64,000 nucleotides of DNA. Source: Hevea brasiliensis. Lineage: Eukaryota; Streptophyta; Magnoliopsida; Malpighiales; Euphorbiaceae. The position numbers and the translations under genes are program-made. How positions within the stretch are numbered: the first letter of the stretch is position 1; every line of letters begins with the position of its first letter. The notes beneath the pieces were generated by a model. That model did not search any database. It saw only the letters and a list, made by a program, of their open reading frames with translations, and was not told the origin of the DNA. Positions 48,545 through 61,275 of this stretch are shown here, one piece after another. The stretch covers positions 118,259,132 through 118,323,131 of the forward strand of contig NC_079493.1 in the NCBI RefSeq assembly GCF_030052815.1, given 5' to 3'.

Positions 48545-49440
48545 ACAAAGAGGACAGGGGTGGAGACGTGGAATTGGCAAGAATTAGACGCAGCGAGTCC
48601 ACCGCCGGAGACCTTTTATGCAAAAGCCTTAAATGCTTAATTAATAGGCCTTGGCGTGGAAATTTCCATTCCAAGACTAGTCTACTCCACCTCCATTCTT
48701 GTCTGTACATTGTTCTCTAATGACTTGACTTGGCCAATTAGCTTCAAGCTTGCAACTTGCAAGAGACTTTTCCTTTTTTTTTTTTTTTTAATTTATTGAT
48801 TAACATTCTCTAACAATTAATAAGTGTTTAAAAATTTTGAAATATATAAAATTACGATTACATATAATATCAAAATGATGTTATACTATGATAAGGTTAA
48901 TAAAATTTAAGTAACTATTAAAAAAATATATATAATATTAAAAAGTTTTAAATTTTAATTTAATAATATTAATTTTCTTTAGTTTTTATAAGTCCAAACA
49001 TATTTGAGAGTCAAGTTGTTGTCTGAAAGTCAATAAATTAAAATATAAAATGTTCAAACTAAACTGCCAGAATAGTTGGAGTTTGAATATATATATATAT
49101 ATATATTGTTCTAAGAAAAATGGGGCAAGGAAATGCGGAAATGGGCTTTTATTTTCTTCTTCTATGTTCGACTTATAAAAATACGACTTTTTGGGCACAA
49201 ATTATTTGCGTGCTATTTACCTTTTAATTTCATTTAACATTTTCTCACGTATGAATGAATTATAGACATTCCAGCAATGCTAAGATTTCAATGTCTCAAA
49301 TTTCTAATTAGAGCGATTGTGTAATTAAAAAAAAAAAAAAAGAAGAATTCAAATTTTTTATAATTTCTTAACTTCATTGTAAGCGTTTTATTAAAACTTA
49401 ATAAATTCTCTAATGACAAAAAAAGAAGTAAATTGCTTAG

Positions 49441-49879
49441 TGCGATAGTAAATTAATTGCTCTTGAAATATAAATTATTATGCATTAAAAAATATATGAA
49501 TCACTTTTTCAAAAGTAATATAGGAAAATGTAAATTATTAAGCTTAAAAGTAAATGATTGTGCTTGAAAAAGAAAATCAATACTTAAAAGAAATGTTTTT
49601 GCTTGAAAAAGTGAATCAGTAAGTTAAATCTTTGTGTCTGTAAGTTAAATTGCCGACACTTTTTTGTATAAGTAAAGCTAAATAAGCAATCCGTAAACTT
49701 GTGGACGATTATTATTATTTTATAAGCATTACTAACATGGCAAAACATAGGTTTATTAGTGACGTTGTATAGATAACACTTATTAACGTCGTCGTGTAGA
49801 TAACACTTATTCTTTAAGCGTCACAAAATTAACCATGCTTAAGCATGCTTTCTTCTTGTTTAGTTTGAAAAGATTCCAT
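49441..49879. other. spacer between the two duplication units
   Basis: No gene is seen. A short 27-base-period direct repeat (AGATAACACTTATT at 49771 and 49798) and AAGTAAAT/CTTGAAAAAG-type words give it low complexity. It has no counterpart in unit 1. Confidence 0.5.
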
Positions 49880-51053
49880 TTTGCAACATAATTAAGCACA
49901 ACAATATATATAATTGCAAATAAAACACGTGCATGAGGGAAAAAGAAACTTCATTTTCATGTTTTTATAATCTCTCTTCATTTTCATTTTATTCCTTTAA
50001 TCAATTATCTTATGAATCAATTAAGTTATATGTGATATTAATTTTATTTATTTAGTTTGATGAAAGATAAATTATTTATTTAATGCAAGTTTAGAAAAAA
50101 AACAACTTAGTGTTTTTTTGGAAAAAAAAATTGCATTATAATAATGTGTGGTTTCCATCGAAAGCAAGTTTTGAAAGAGAAAATGAAAGAAAAGAATATA
50201 TGAATAAATAAAGAAACTTTTTTATTTAAATTTAATTTATTAAAAAGTATATTTTTCTTATTTATTAAATACATAAAATTTATATATTTATATTTTTATT
50301 GACTGGGTTAAAGGTTTAAATTTGAGTTTTAGATAAATTCTTACTTAAATTCGATTCATTATTAATTCAAGATATAAATATGTGACACTGTTTAATAGGT
50401 GAGTCCTATCATATATATATATATTGTTTTGAGTTAATGATAGATAAGAAAAAATTTTAGTTGCATATATATATATATATATATTAAAGGATTGAAAGGT
50501 ACATTAGAACTAATTAACTTTTTATTTTAATTTTGTTCTTATAATATAGATGAATATGTGAGATGAATCAAACTTTGATTTTCTTGTATTTTTCTCATCA
50601 AATCTTTAATGTAATTGAGTTACTAAGATTATTAATTAATGGTAAAGGTCTCAAAGACCATGGAATTGAGACGAGACTTTTTTTTTTTTTAGAAAAAAAA
50701 AGCATGTAAAGTTTAATTATTGTCTTAAATAGTACAACTTCATACAAAATATAACTATAAATGCATAGATCAAGTAGTACAAATCTAATAATCTCTAACC
50801 TTGTCGCAAGCTCTAGGATCCATAAGGTGTTAAACAACTATCAAATTATAACAAGATAAAAGAGAGAGTGAGAGAAATAGGAGAGAAAAATTCAATAATA
50901 TTCAATATGCTAATAGATTTTTTTTTTAACAAAAATTAAACCACACATAATTAACTATTAACCATCTGATTTTATTATGCTGTAAAAAGAATACATAAAT
51001 AAACCAGAAATGGGAGAGAAACATATCATCATCTATCAAGTATAGCAGTATCC

Positions 51054-51514
51054 CTAGAACAAAAAGCCCATGATAACAGCCAACGTGGAAACCGAAATAC
51101 CAGCCAAGAGCTTAGAAGATGAAGATCCTGGTGGAGGAGGAGAGGTGTTGGGGCCCATTGCCCCTGGAGTTGAAGGGCTTGTGGGGGCACCTGCTGGTGC
51201 ATCTGGTGGGCAAATGGCGGGGGTGTTTGTGGGTGAAGGACTGGTTGGTGGTGGGGAAAGTCTTGGGGAAGTGGAGGGCAGTGGTGAGGCACCTGGCGTG
51301 CCTCCTGATGAAGAGACAGTGATGGCTAGTTTCTGGCCTAGCTGACAATGCTGTGAAAATGTACAGATGTAGTAGTGGTCGCCAGCAGAGTCCAGAGTAA
51401 AGTTGACAGGGACGGTGGTAATTACGTCTCCGATAGGATTTGAAGTAGAGCATGCATCGAAGGATGTCTTCTGGACTTGGAGTACATCGTGCTCGTTGGT
51501 TTCGAAGTTGAATG
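51054..51514 (-). CDS. stellacyanin-type phytocyanin copy 2, exon 2 equivalent
   Basis: The frame is open and keeps all copper ligands (NEHDV His, YYICTF Cys, SQHC His, LGQKL Gln), the disulfide cysteines, the Pro/Ser-rich tail and the hydrophobic GPI-type end (VIMGFLF). The position that is the acceptor AG in copy 1 reads TTTCAA|CATTC here, so the normal acceptor is lost. A new AG exists at 51549-51548 (AGCAAG|GTATAA), where copy 1 has AAAAT. Using it would extend the exon to 51547 in frame and add 11 residues (SIISLLIHGLS, in place of part of the junction codon) before TFNFETNEH. The gene could be a fresh pseudogene or code an altered protein; the sequence cannot decide. Confidence 0.7.
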
Positions 51515-51632
51515 TTGAAAGTCCATGAATTAACAAGCTTATTATACCTTGCTTATTTGCAATTAAATATATTACATTACAAGTCAAGTTTGTTACAAAA
51601 AAAATGTTGATAGCGGAAGAAGAGGCGAAGAC

Positions 51633-51810
51633 TTAGGATATCTCCAACTACGAAATTCTTGCCATTAGCCCATTCTGTGTAGGCTTGAGCACCACCTTGT
51701 AGAATAGTCCAACCTGAGTTATCCCCCACCACATGCACCGTTTGTGCCGCCGCACATTGCAACAAAACGACCACTACAAACCCAAAAGCCACACCAATAA
51801 ACATTGCCAT
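51633..51810 (-). CDS. stellacyanin-type phytocyanin copy 2, exon 1 equivalent
   Basis: The ATG at 51810 opens MAMFIGVAFGFVVVVLLQCAAAQTVHVVG, with a signal peptide and first cupredoxin strands nearly identical to copy 1. At the donor, copy 1 has CTAA|GTAAGTCTTTG whereas copy 2 has CTAA|GTCTTCG: four bases are deleted, leaving a bare GT with poor pairing to U1. If the intron is retained, translation ends after GDILSLRLFFRYQHFFCNKLDL, giving a truncated product without copper ligands. The coding part of the exon has no stop or frameshift. Confidence 0.7.
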
Positions 51811-52736
51811 TTTCTTTATATTTTTTCCTCTCTCTAAATATCCTTCTCTTAGTTAATTTCTGGTATATGAAGCAGCTACTTGAACGAGAATGCCAAGGTC
51901 TCATGGCTTTTAGCCTATATACACACAGAGGACAGGGGTGGAGATGTGGAATTGGTAAGAATTAGACGCAGCAAGTCCACCGCTAATAGGCCTTAGCGTG
52001 GAAATTTCCATTCCAAGACTAGTCTACTCCACCTCCATTCTTGTCTGTACACTGTTCTCTAATGACTTGACTTGGCCTTAGCTTCAATTTTGCAACTTGA
52101 AAGAGACCTTTTTTTTTAAAAAAATTTATTGATCAACATTCTATAACAATTAATAAGTGTTTAAAAATTTTGAAATATATAAAATTACGATTATATATAA
52201 TATCAAAATAATGTTATACTATGATAAGGTTAATAAATTTTAAGTAACTATTAAAAATATATCTTTAATATTAATAAATTTTTAAATTTTAATTTATAAA
52301 TCCAAACATTTGCTGTCTGAAAGTTAATAAATTAGAATATAAAATATTCAAACTAAACTTCCAGAATAGTTAGAGTTTGAACATATATATATTATTCTAC
52401 CAAAAATGGGACAATGAAATGCTGAAATGGGCTTTTATTTTCTTCCTATACGTTAGACTTTAGAAAAGTTTACGACTTTTTGCGCACAAATTACTGCGTG
52501 CTAAATATCTTTTAATTTTATTAAGCGTGTTAAAAAAATTATTTAACATTATCCCAATTATAAATATTTCAGAAATGCTAAGATCTCAATGTGAATTAAA
52601 TATAGATATGTCTCGAACTTCTAACTAGAGCGATTGTCTAATAAATAAAAAGAATTTAATATTTTTTTTTAATTTCTTAATTCCATTGTAAGCGTTTCAT
52701 CAAAACTTAATGGATTCTCTAATGACTGAAAGAATA

Positions 52737-53160
52737 TAACAATTAATTGAAGCTACAGACAGGTCAAAGAAAAGGTGCTGCAAGTTATCACAGCAACAGA
52801 AAAATATGCAGCACCACCAAAAGTGAAACGGTGCAAATTGAAACTGAAAGAAAAGTTTTGTAAAGTCATGTAAAACGCACCTTAGAAAAGATTGAACCAT
52901 CGCAGAAGAAGATTGAAACGTGAAACATCCTCAGCAAGCAAAACAGAGTGATTTAGCGCAGGAAGATTTGTTGATTTGTTATCAATTTGTTACAGCTGTT
53001 ATAGAAGTTTCTTAAATCAGTTTTTGATTAACTGTAAATAGTTCTATATATACTGAGAAGTTACAGACGATTGATTGTATCATGATTTTGATTGAAATGA
53101 AGTTCTTACTTCTTTCCCATTTCAGTTTTTGGTTCTTTGATTAATTTCTCAATTGGTTCA
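52737..53160 (+). repeat. 5' LTR of plus-strand Ty1/copia element
   Basis: The LTR runs from TGAAAGAATATAAC to CAATTGGTTCA, 424 bases. Its start is fixed by comparison with duplication unit 1, where host sequence runs on after AATGAC. Its end is fixed by the primer-binding site TGGTATCAGAGC, which starts at the very next base (53161). The 3' LTR is missing because the element is cut at 57258. A likely TATA element (CTATATATACTGAG) lies at about 53044. Confidence 0.85.
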
Positions 53161-53172
53161 TGGTATCAGAGC
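53161..53172 (+). promoter_or_regulatory. primer-binding site of the copia element
   Basis: TGGTATCAGAGC, complementary to the 3' end of initiator tRNA-Met, directly abuts the LTR end. Confidence 0.9.
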
Positions 53173-53239
53173 ATCGATCACTTCCTCATGATCATATTTG
53201 TGATTCGCTGCTTACAAATTTGTTTTCTCTCTTGTTCTG

Positions 53240-56200
53240 AGTATGCAGATGCTAGCCAGAAAGATCATTTGGCTTTGCAAAATTCTGATTCACCAGGAAT
53301 GGTTCTAGTAAGTTCCCCTTTGGCCGGTGACAACTATTTGATCTGGAGTAGGTGAATGATGATAGCTCTTCGGGCCAAGGACAAACTGAGTTTTATCACA
53401 GGAAAACATGATAAGCCAGATGAGAGTTCTCTTGATTGCGAGAAGTGGATCAAAGCAGACAGCATGGTAATCTCCTAGATTCTTAATTCTATTTCAAAAG
53501 AAATTGTAGAAGCCTTCATTTACACCACATCTGCTAGAGAATTATGGGAAGATCTCTCACAAAGGTTTGGGGGTAGTAATGGTCCTCAAATCTATCAGAT
53601 CAAACGGGAAATAGGATCTTTTCAGCAAGGAAATCAATCAATTATGGTTTATTACACCAAATTAAAAAACTATGGGATGAACTTTCATTCTTGAAACCCT
53701 TGCCTATTTGTACATGCGGCGCATCTAAAGAAATAAGTGAAAGTGTTGATAGTGATAAGTTGATGCAATTCTTGATGGGCTTGAATAGTTCATATGATCA
53801 TGGAAGGAATCAAATTCTACTCATGGAATCTTTTCCTACAGTAAGTAAAGCATACTCAACGATTCTCAGTGTAGAGAAGCAAAGAGAAGTGAATGTAATC
53901 TCAATAGAAGTAATAGAAAGTTCAATGGCTATGGTAGCTAAGACTCAAGGGTTTAAGAAGGAGAATGTGGGTACAGGAACCAAATCACAGTACAAAAAGA
54001 AAGAAGGTAACAAGAAGCATGATAGATATTGTGAGTACTGCAAGGCTCCTGGCCATTTGAAGGAATCTTGTTTAAAATTGGTTGGTTACCCTAACTGGTA
54101 CAAACAGAAGAAAGGGGAACAGATAGCTAATGCTGCTACGCAATCTGCAGATGAGTTGGTTGATTCAGAATCTTCTGGATCTGCTATAAATAAAGAAAAC
54201 TTGACTGCTACCATTACATCTATTATTCAACAAGAACTATTCAAAGCCATTAAAGGTAAACAAATTCAGGAGGCAGGTTGTGTTGAATATACTGGCTTTG
54301 CAGGTAATATTTCTAATAAAGCATAAGCTTCTAGCAGCTCTCATAGACAGGAAGAATGGATTATAGATAGTGGGGCTTCAGCTCATATGTGTCTTAACAA
54401 AACCATCATGCATAACCTCATAACTATCACTACTATAAATCCTGTATTCTGACCTAATGGTACTGCAAAATTTGTTAAACACATTGGTAATATAACCTTG
54501 CATTAGAACTTAACCTTGCAAAATGTCCTGCATATTCCTGGTTTTAAACATAACCTCTTATCTGTAAGTCAACTAGCCAAAGATTCTCACATGTCAATAA
54601 CGTTTTATCCTGATCATTGTGATATACAGGACCTCTAGACTAAGGAGTTGATTGTTGTGGGACAACTGGAAAAAGGATTATACAAGATTAATTCTGAGTC
54701 TTTTGCTGCAATAAAATCTCAGTCCAATTTTGTATTGAGAAACTTACATGGTTCCTTTCCCAGTTCTTGTAATGCAAGTGATTCTGTAAATGCAAATAAA
54801 GTCAGTTTTTCCTTGTGGCATATCTAATTTGGTCATGCATCTATTTCAAAACTCAAACACATTCCACATATTAACTGCATGAATTTAGATACTGTGTGTG
54901 ATATCTGTCCATTAGCTAAGCAACAAAGGCTACATTTTCCTAATAGTTCTATATCTAGTCCATGTATTTTTTATCTTCTTTATTTAGACATATGGTGGCC
55001 CTATTCACTTCAAACCTTTACTGGTGCATCGTATTTTCTCACTATTGTAGATGAATATAGTAGTACTACATGGACCTATCTACTTCAAAACAAATTCTAG
55101 GTCTGTCATACCTTATTTATCTTTCTCAAAATGGTTCAAAATCACTTCAATGCCACAGTCAAATATGTTAGAACAGACAATGATTCAGAATTCCTAAGCA
55201 TAGACACCACATCCTTGTTACATGATTTTGGTATCATACATCAAAAGTCCACAACCTATACACCCCAACAAAATGGGGTTGTGGAAAGGAAGCATAAACA
55301 TTTGCTGTAAATAGCTAGGGCATTAATGTTTTAATTAGGGTTGCCTAGATAGTTTTGGGGCGAATTCATTCTTCATGCTACTTATTTAGCCAATAGGTTG
55401 CCTATTTCTGTTCTAGAATGGAAATCACCATATGAGGTCTTGCACAATCATACTCCTAACTATCATTCCCTAAGAAACTTCGGTTGTCTTTGCTTTGCCA
55501 TAAATGTTAAACCCCAAAAATCCAAGTTTGATTCCAGAGCTATCAAATGTGTTTTTCTAGGTTATTCCCCTGGATATAAAGGTTACAAATTATATGACAT
55601 TGCTGCGAAATCCATTTGTATATCAAGGGATGTTGTCTTTCATGAGTCAATATTTCCTTTTAAGCATACTTCATCTCATCCTTCTATTGTATTTCCTTTG
55701 TCTGTGACAGATGACTATTCTTTTACTCCTGTTTCACAAGCATCTCCTTTTCCCTCTATGTCACAGGATTCTGTCTCTATAGAGCAATCCACTTCTGTAG
55801 ACATAACTCTCACAAACATATCACTTATCCCTCTATCTACTCCAAGCACATATCAGTCCTCCCCATCGCAAGTAGCTGTTAGAAGAAGTTCTAGAGTTTC
55901 TCATAAGCCTTCTTGGCTTAATGATTTTGTAGTAAATGTGCAGGTTCATAATTCCTTTCCAAACCCTTGCAATAATTCCAATCCAGAGGCTACATTAGGT
56001 AATCTCCCAAGCTAATACACCCTTTCTAATACCATTTTTCACCCTTCACATATGAGTTTTGTTGCTTCACTGTCTATGATACACGAGCCTAGATCTTATG
56101 AGCAAGTAAAGACTGATGAAAAATGGATAGCAGCAATGCAGTTAGAATTGGATGCCTTGGAGAAAAACCAAACTTGGGAATTAGTTCCCTATCCTACACA

Positions 56201-57258
56201 TAAGATGCATATAGCCTCAAAATGGGTACACCGTATCAAATAAAAGCCTGAAGCCTCAAAATGGGTACACCGTATCAAATACAAGCCTGATGGTTCTGTT
56301 GACACATACAAAGCCAAGTTAGTAGCAAAGGGGTTCAACCAATTGGAGGGAATTGATTACACAGAAAGCTTTTTTCTGGTCACTATGAGACTTTTCATAG
56401 TAATTGCTTATGCTAAAGCTTGGCCAATACGTCAACTTGATATCAATAATGCTTATCTACATGGCTTTATTGATGAGGAGTTTTACTTGTTACCTCCTTA
56501 AGGTTATACCAAGGCCCAATCTCATCAAGTGTGCAGGCTTAGAAAGTCACTCTACGGACTCAAGCAAGCAAGGCGTCAATGGAACAAGGAACTAACATCT
56601 AAGCTCATTCAGTATGGTTTTGTACAATCTGCCCATGATCACTGTTTCTTTACTAGAGACACTTCATCTTCATTTATGGCCCTTATTGTGTACATTGATT
56701 ATGTACTTATCACTGGAGAATGTGAAGCTGACATTCTTTCCACCAAGAAGTACCTGGATCAACAATTCATGATTAAAGATCTTAGTCATGCCAAATTCTT
56801 TCTTGGATTAGAAATTGCTCGTTCTACATTCGGCATGTACCTAAATCAACATAAATACATTCAAGATATTATTGCTAATGTGGGTTTAAAAAATGCAAAG
56901 ATTGCACAAGTTCCTTCACCTCAGGGATTTAAACTTACTGCTAATGAAGGTCCATTGCTTCCTGATCCTGCTAAGTATCGACGACTTGTAGGTCGTCTTC
57001 TGTACCTCAATTTGTCTCAACCAGACATCACCTTCTCCGTATAGCAGTTAAGCCTATTCATGTAGTCCCCTCGTCAATCCCATTGGGATGTAGCAATACA
57101 TGTACTTCGCTACTTAAAAGGTTGTCCTGTGAAAGGCTTATTTTTCCCATCTGATAACTCTTTAACTTTTGCTGCTTATTACGATGTGGATTGGGCATCT
57201 TGCATAGATACTCGAAAGTCTATAACTGGGTTCTGTATATTTTTCAGTAGTTCCTTAG
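53240..57258 (+). pseudogene. Ty1/copia gag-pol, decayed
   Basis: Blocks in order are as follows. Gag (SPGMVLVSSPLAGDNYLIWSR near 53290, then a zinc knuckle CEYCKAPGHLKESC near 54030). Protease (WIIDSGASAHM, 54358). GAG-pre-integrase and integrase (FGHASISKL, TIVDEYSSTTWTYL, VRTDNDSEF, QQNGVVERKHK). A linker. Reverse transcriptase (SKWVHRIK, KLVAKGFNQLEGIDY, QLDINNAYLHG, LYGLKQARRQWNK) and RNase H (WASCIDTRKSITGFC). The catalytic YxDD box reads VYIDYVLI near 56690-56715: the second Asp is Tyr. A 39-base in-frame tandem duplication at 56213-56290 repeats SKWVHRIK. Many stops are present. The element stops in RNase H (SSSLVSH) where the inverted gypsy LTR starts. Confidence 0.92.
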
Positions 57259-59893
57259 TGTCACACCTTATCCCTCTGTAAGGCATAACATGATCCCGTA
57301 GTATACCTAATGAATTACCAACTCCATCTACCTATAACCCATTAAATATAGTACAAGGGATTTTAAAACAATTTTCTTACTTTTTGAAAGTGGTGAGCTT
57401 TTCTAGCATGTATTAAAAATATTTAACTGAAGTTTAAAAACTAGTTAAAATTTTTGTCCATTTTTATTTTTCCGTAAATTTTGAAAAAATTTCAGTAGAG
57501 TGCCGGCTGTATTTGAGAAAACCGAAAAATTTAACCTGAAGAAAACACTTCCAATATAACACTTCATCAACTCACAACCACTATTATAACTCAAATCAGC
57601 ACAATTTCCTCCAAACTCCACAATTCAATCAATATTTCACAACTCAAAATTTCAATTCAATTATTTTCAAAAATAGTAATAATTAATTTCATACACATTG
57701 CATCAAAGAAAAATTAATTTACATTTATCAGTCCAAAAATTACATGAGAAAATCCAAAATAATATTATTACAAAATCTGTACAACTGCTCATGATCATTT
57801 TACAAATGTACATACAGTTACATATATCAAAATAAATATGTACAATTAGGGTATAAAATTATACCCGTTAAAAGGTCCAAAAGTAGCACTGAAATCCTCA
57901 GCAGCTCACTCCGCTGCTCTACTAGTCTCTCTATCTGCGACAGCAATAAACAGCCATTGCTGAGTACTATGACTCAATGGTGCACAACATACTAAAATAA
58001 ATTTTATGCATAAATCAAATCACATTTATTCAAATATGGTACTGAAAATGAAAACAAATACAAAACATAATTTATAATTTTAGTCAAAATAGTCTCATTT
58101 TGAAAGTCTCAAAACAAATTTAATAAAAACACACAGTTATATCATGCCATCAGTATAATGTTTATCTCAATAGCCGGAAGCTTATGAGGAATCTCAAGGC
58201 TAGCTAGCTCAAACTATGGGTACCCATTCAATTTCTTCCTCTACTGGCACACACCTCAACACTTCAGCTAGAAAGGGAATTCAAAATTCAAAACTAATTC
58301 CTCCCACTAGGCATACTAGTGAGGCATTCAAATATATGGTCATGACACTGTGGTTTCAAAATTATCTTAATATTTTACTAACTATTTATTGACAATTCAA
58401 ACACATACAATTAAATTTCCAACAATTTAGGTCAAAAGCATAATATTCATTTCAGTCACAAATTTACAGTAAAAATAAATCACAATTTATTAATCAAAAC
58501 AAATTATCAAAGAGAATCTACAAAAAAAATTTTATATTGTGCACAAACCTCGTGCGAATCGCCTCTAGGCCTTGACTCGATGTCTCGGGTTCTTTCCCAG
58601 TATTCTTTTCAACTGAAACACACAATTTTACAGTGTTTCAGTATCATAACGTATAATAAATTTAATAATAAATTAACAATTACTTATGTCTAGCTCTAAT
58701 ATGCTTAATTTAACGTTCTTTGAATTTTGCATTTCGGGTTTACTATTCATGATACTATTCAAGTCAAATTGTTGACTTTCTTATGCTTAATAGGTATGGG
58801 AATTTTAATTTCACCCACATACCACATTTTGGTTGCTTAATTTGTTGATTTTGGTTGCCCCTTCAATTTTCAGGTATCCTAGGCACAATTTCAAATTTTC
58901 AGTTTTGATGTCCTGTTTTACACTATTTCATTGGTCATAGTGCTGTGGGAATTTGGCTAAGTGTTCTTTATAGAAGTTATTCCTTATTATCTTAGCTTTA
59001 ATCTCCTTTTTGAATCACTCCATTAATGGCCATTTGAACATGGTTGGCAGGATTGGTTTAACCCATTTCTGGGCACCTAATTTGGTTCTGGCAGTTTTAG
59101 ACCACTAATTTTAAGTGGCAAAATGATTAGGTTATGGGCAGAATTTGGGTTGGTGTTCTTCATAAAAGTTGTAGTGCTATGTCATACCTTTCCAATTCCA
59201 CAAAAATCAAGTTATTTGGACCTGTCTAGCCTAAGTTATGGCTAAATGAACAAACACTGTTTATTTAGTCATTTTGGTACAGTGGCAGTGCACTACACCC
59301 GGGTTTGACCTAATTGTTCACTATGTTAATGTCATTTTCTGGGCATAGTTCCTGAATAAAAAATGTGCCATTATGTGTCTATTTTCATTCCCAATTAGCC
59401 TCACACTAATTGGGTTGGTAAATTTTTTGTTTTGGTCCCTGAAAGAGACCTAGGTCAAACTGCCAGAATAGTGACCCTAACCAATCCGAATTGCACTTGG
59501 TTTCTACCAATTCAAACATACCACAAATGGTCCCAATTGATCATTTCTCATTTCAATTAGAGTCATTTGCACCAATTGTTCATTTTCCAAATTTTCAAGA
59601 GGTTAAGAACCCTAATTACACAATTTTGAAATCTAATGCAATTAAAGTATATATTCATTATCTACATGCTTAATTCAACCTAATTAACCATTCAAGTTCA
59701 TCAAAATCTTGCAAATCAAGTCTCCCCCCTATAGCTGGCAAAAATTTCTATTTGGTCCTTCCATGATAGTTTTTGTTTGAATTTAAGTTCAATTCTAGGT
59801 TAACTTAACTAAGAACATGAAAATTTAACAAAAGATGTCAAGTTTAAGTACTACACTTTGTTTGATCTCTACTTCTTCAATTTCTTCCTAAGG
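57259..59893 (-). repeat. inverted gypsy LTR (Tekay/Del-like), 5' part missing
   Basis: Read on the minus strand, the LTR ends at 57259 with AAGGTGTGACA. It matches the last 2.6 kb of the LTR at 5928-9501, including the segment before the LTR end (GGGATCATGTTATGCCTTACAGAGGG). It loses similarity near 59893 (LTR position about 930), and copia coding sequence of another lineage follows within 30 bases. There is no coding content. Confidence 0.85.
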
Positions 59894-59919
59894 TTAACTA
59901 TGAAAATGAATTTTAATGT

Positions 59920-61275
59920 AGGGCATGTGCACTAGGAAAGCATACTAGAGCATCTTTTAAATCTAAAAATGTTGTTTCCACTACTAGGCCATTAGAATTG
60001 CTTCATCTTGATTTGTTTGGACCCTTGTCTCCTGCTAGTCTTGGTGGGAAGACATATGCTTTAGTTATTGTTGATAACTATTCAAGACATACATGGACAT
60101 TCTTCCTTGCTCACAAAGATGAAACTTTTGATAAATTCACCTCTTTTAGTAAAATGGTTCAAAATAAAAAAGGTTTTTGCATCACATCCATAAGGAGTGA
60201 TCATGGAACTGAATTTGAAAATCATTTATTTGAGAAATATTGTGATAAACATGGAATCAACCATAACTTTTCAGCTCCTAGAACTTCACAACAAAATGGG
60301 GTTGTAGAAAGGAAAAATAGGACTTTGCAAGAGATGACTAGAACCATGTTGAATGAAAATAATTTGCCCAAGTATTTTTGGGCTGAAGCTATTAATACTT
60401 CTTACTATGTGTTGAATAGAATTTTGATTAGACCAATTTTGAAAAAGACCCCCTATGAGCTTTGGAAAGGAAGAAAACCAAATATTTCATATTTCAGAGC
60501 ATTTGGATGTAAGTGCTATATCTTAAATAATAAGAAGGATAACTTGAAGAAATTTGATGCTAAATCCGTTGAAGGAATTTTTCTTGGGTACTCAACAAAG
60601 AGTAAAGCATATAGAGTGTTTAATAGAAGAATATTAGTTATTGAGGAAACTATTCATATTTTGTTTGATGAGGCTAACCCTTCTATTAGAAGGAAAGATG
60701 TTTTTGATGACAATAATGAGCAGGTGTTTGGAAAAGAAAATGTAAAATCAAGTCAAGAAATGGAACAAATTGATGACAAAGATGAAGAAACTCAAGGAGA
60801 TACCACAATAGATGTCTATAATGCCAACAATGATCAAATCAATGAAGAAATGCCAAATTTGGAAGAATTACAAGTGAATGAACCCCAACATGAAGATTTA
60901 CCTACAAAATGGAGATTCCATAAAAATCATCCATAAGAAGACATCATTGATGATCCATCTCAAAGGATGATGACTAGAGCACAATTGAGAAAATATTTTG
61001 GTAATGTTGCCTTTGTTTCACAAATTGAACCTAAATGTTTTGAAGAAGCTCAAAATGATGAAAGTTGGATTCTTGCCATGCAAGAAGAACTCAATCAATT
61101 TGAGAGAAACAAAGTTTGGAATTTGGTTTCTAAACCTAAAAATCATTTAATTATTGGTACTAAATGGGTTTTTAGAAACAAAATGGATGAAAAAGGCAAT
61201 GTTGTTAGAAACAAAGCTAAACTAGTGGCTCAAGGTTACAACCAAGAGGAAGGTATTGATTTTGATGAAACTTAT
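59920..61275 (+). pseudogene. Sirevirus-type copia fragment: integrase to start of reverse transcriptase
   Basis: The fragment enters at the end of the GAG-pre-integrase block (ACALGKHTRASFK). The 312-residue open block 59998-60936 carries the integrase with its catalytic triad: Asp in VIVDNYSR, Asp in IRSDHGTEF and Glu in QQNGVVERKNR. It continues with FWAEAINTSYYVLNRI and FGCKCYILNNKKDNLKKFD, wording typical of the SIRE/Maximus lineage. One TAA near 60936 precedes the linker MMTRAQLRKYFGNVAF and the reverse transcriptase start (KVWNLVSKPK, LIIGTKWVFRNKMDEKG, KLVAQGYNQEEGIDFDETY). It is cut at 61275 by the TRIM. Apart from that stop it is well preserved, hence relatively young. Confidence 0.9.

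Larger units (their letters stand above)
44320..49440. repeat. host duplication unit 1
   Basis: From the AAGCACAACAATA block near 44340 to TTCTCTAATGAC at about 49420, the segment matches unit 2 (49880-52736) in order and direction. Shared blocks are the GCATGAGGGAAA stretch, the TTAGTTTGATGAAAGAT block at about 46790, the 3' flank, gene and promoter of the phytocyanin gene, and the distal flank. Between about 44510 and 46740 unit 1 carries roughly 2.2 kb that unit 2 lacks. Confidence 0.8.
49880..52736. repeat. host duplication unit 2
   Basis: This is the second copy of the segment at 44320-49440, in direct orientation. It holds phytocyanin copy 2 and ends at AATGAC (52736), where a copia LTR was inserted. 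The unit 1 counterpart reads TTCTCTAATGAC and then continues differently, which places the copia boundary exactly. Confidence 0.82.
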
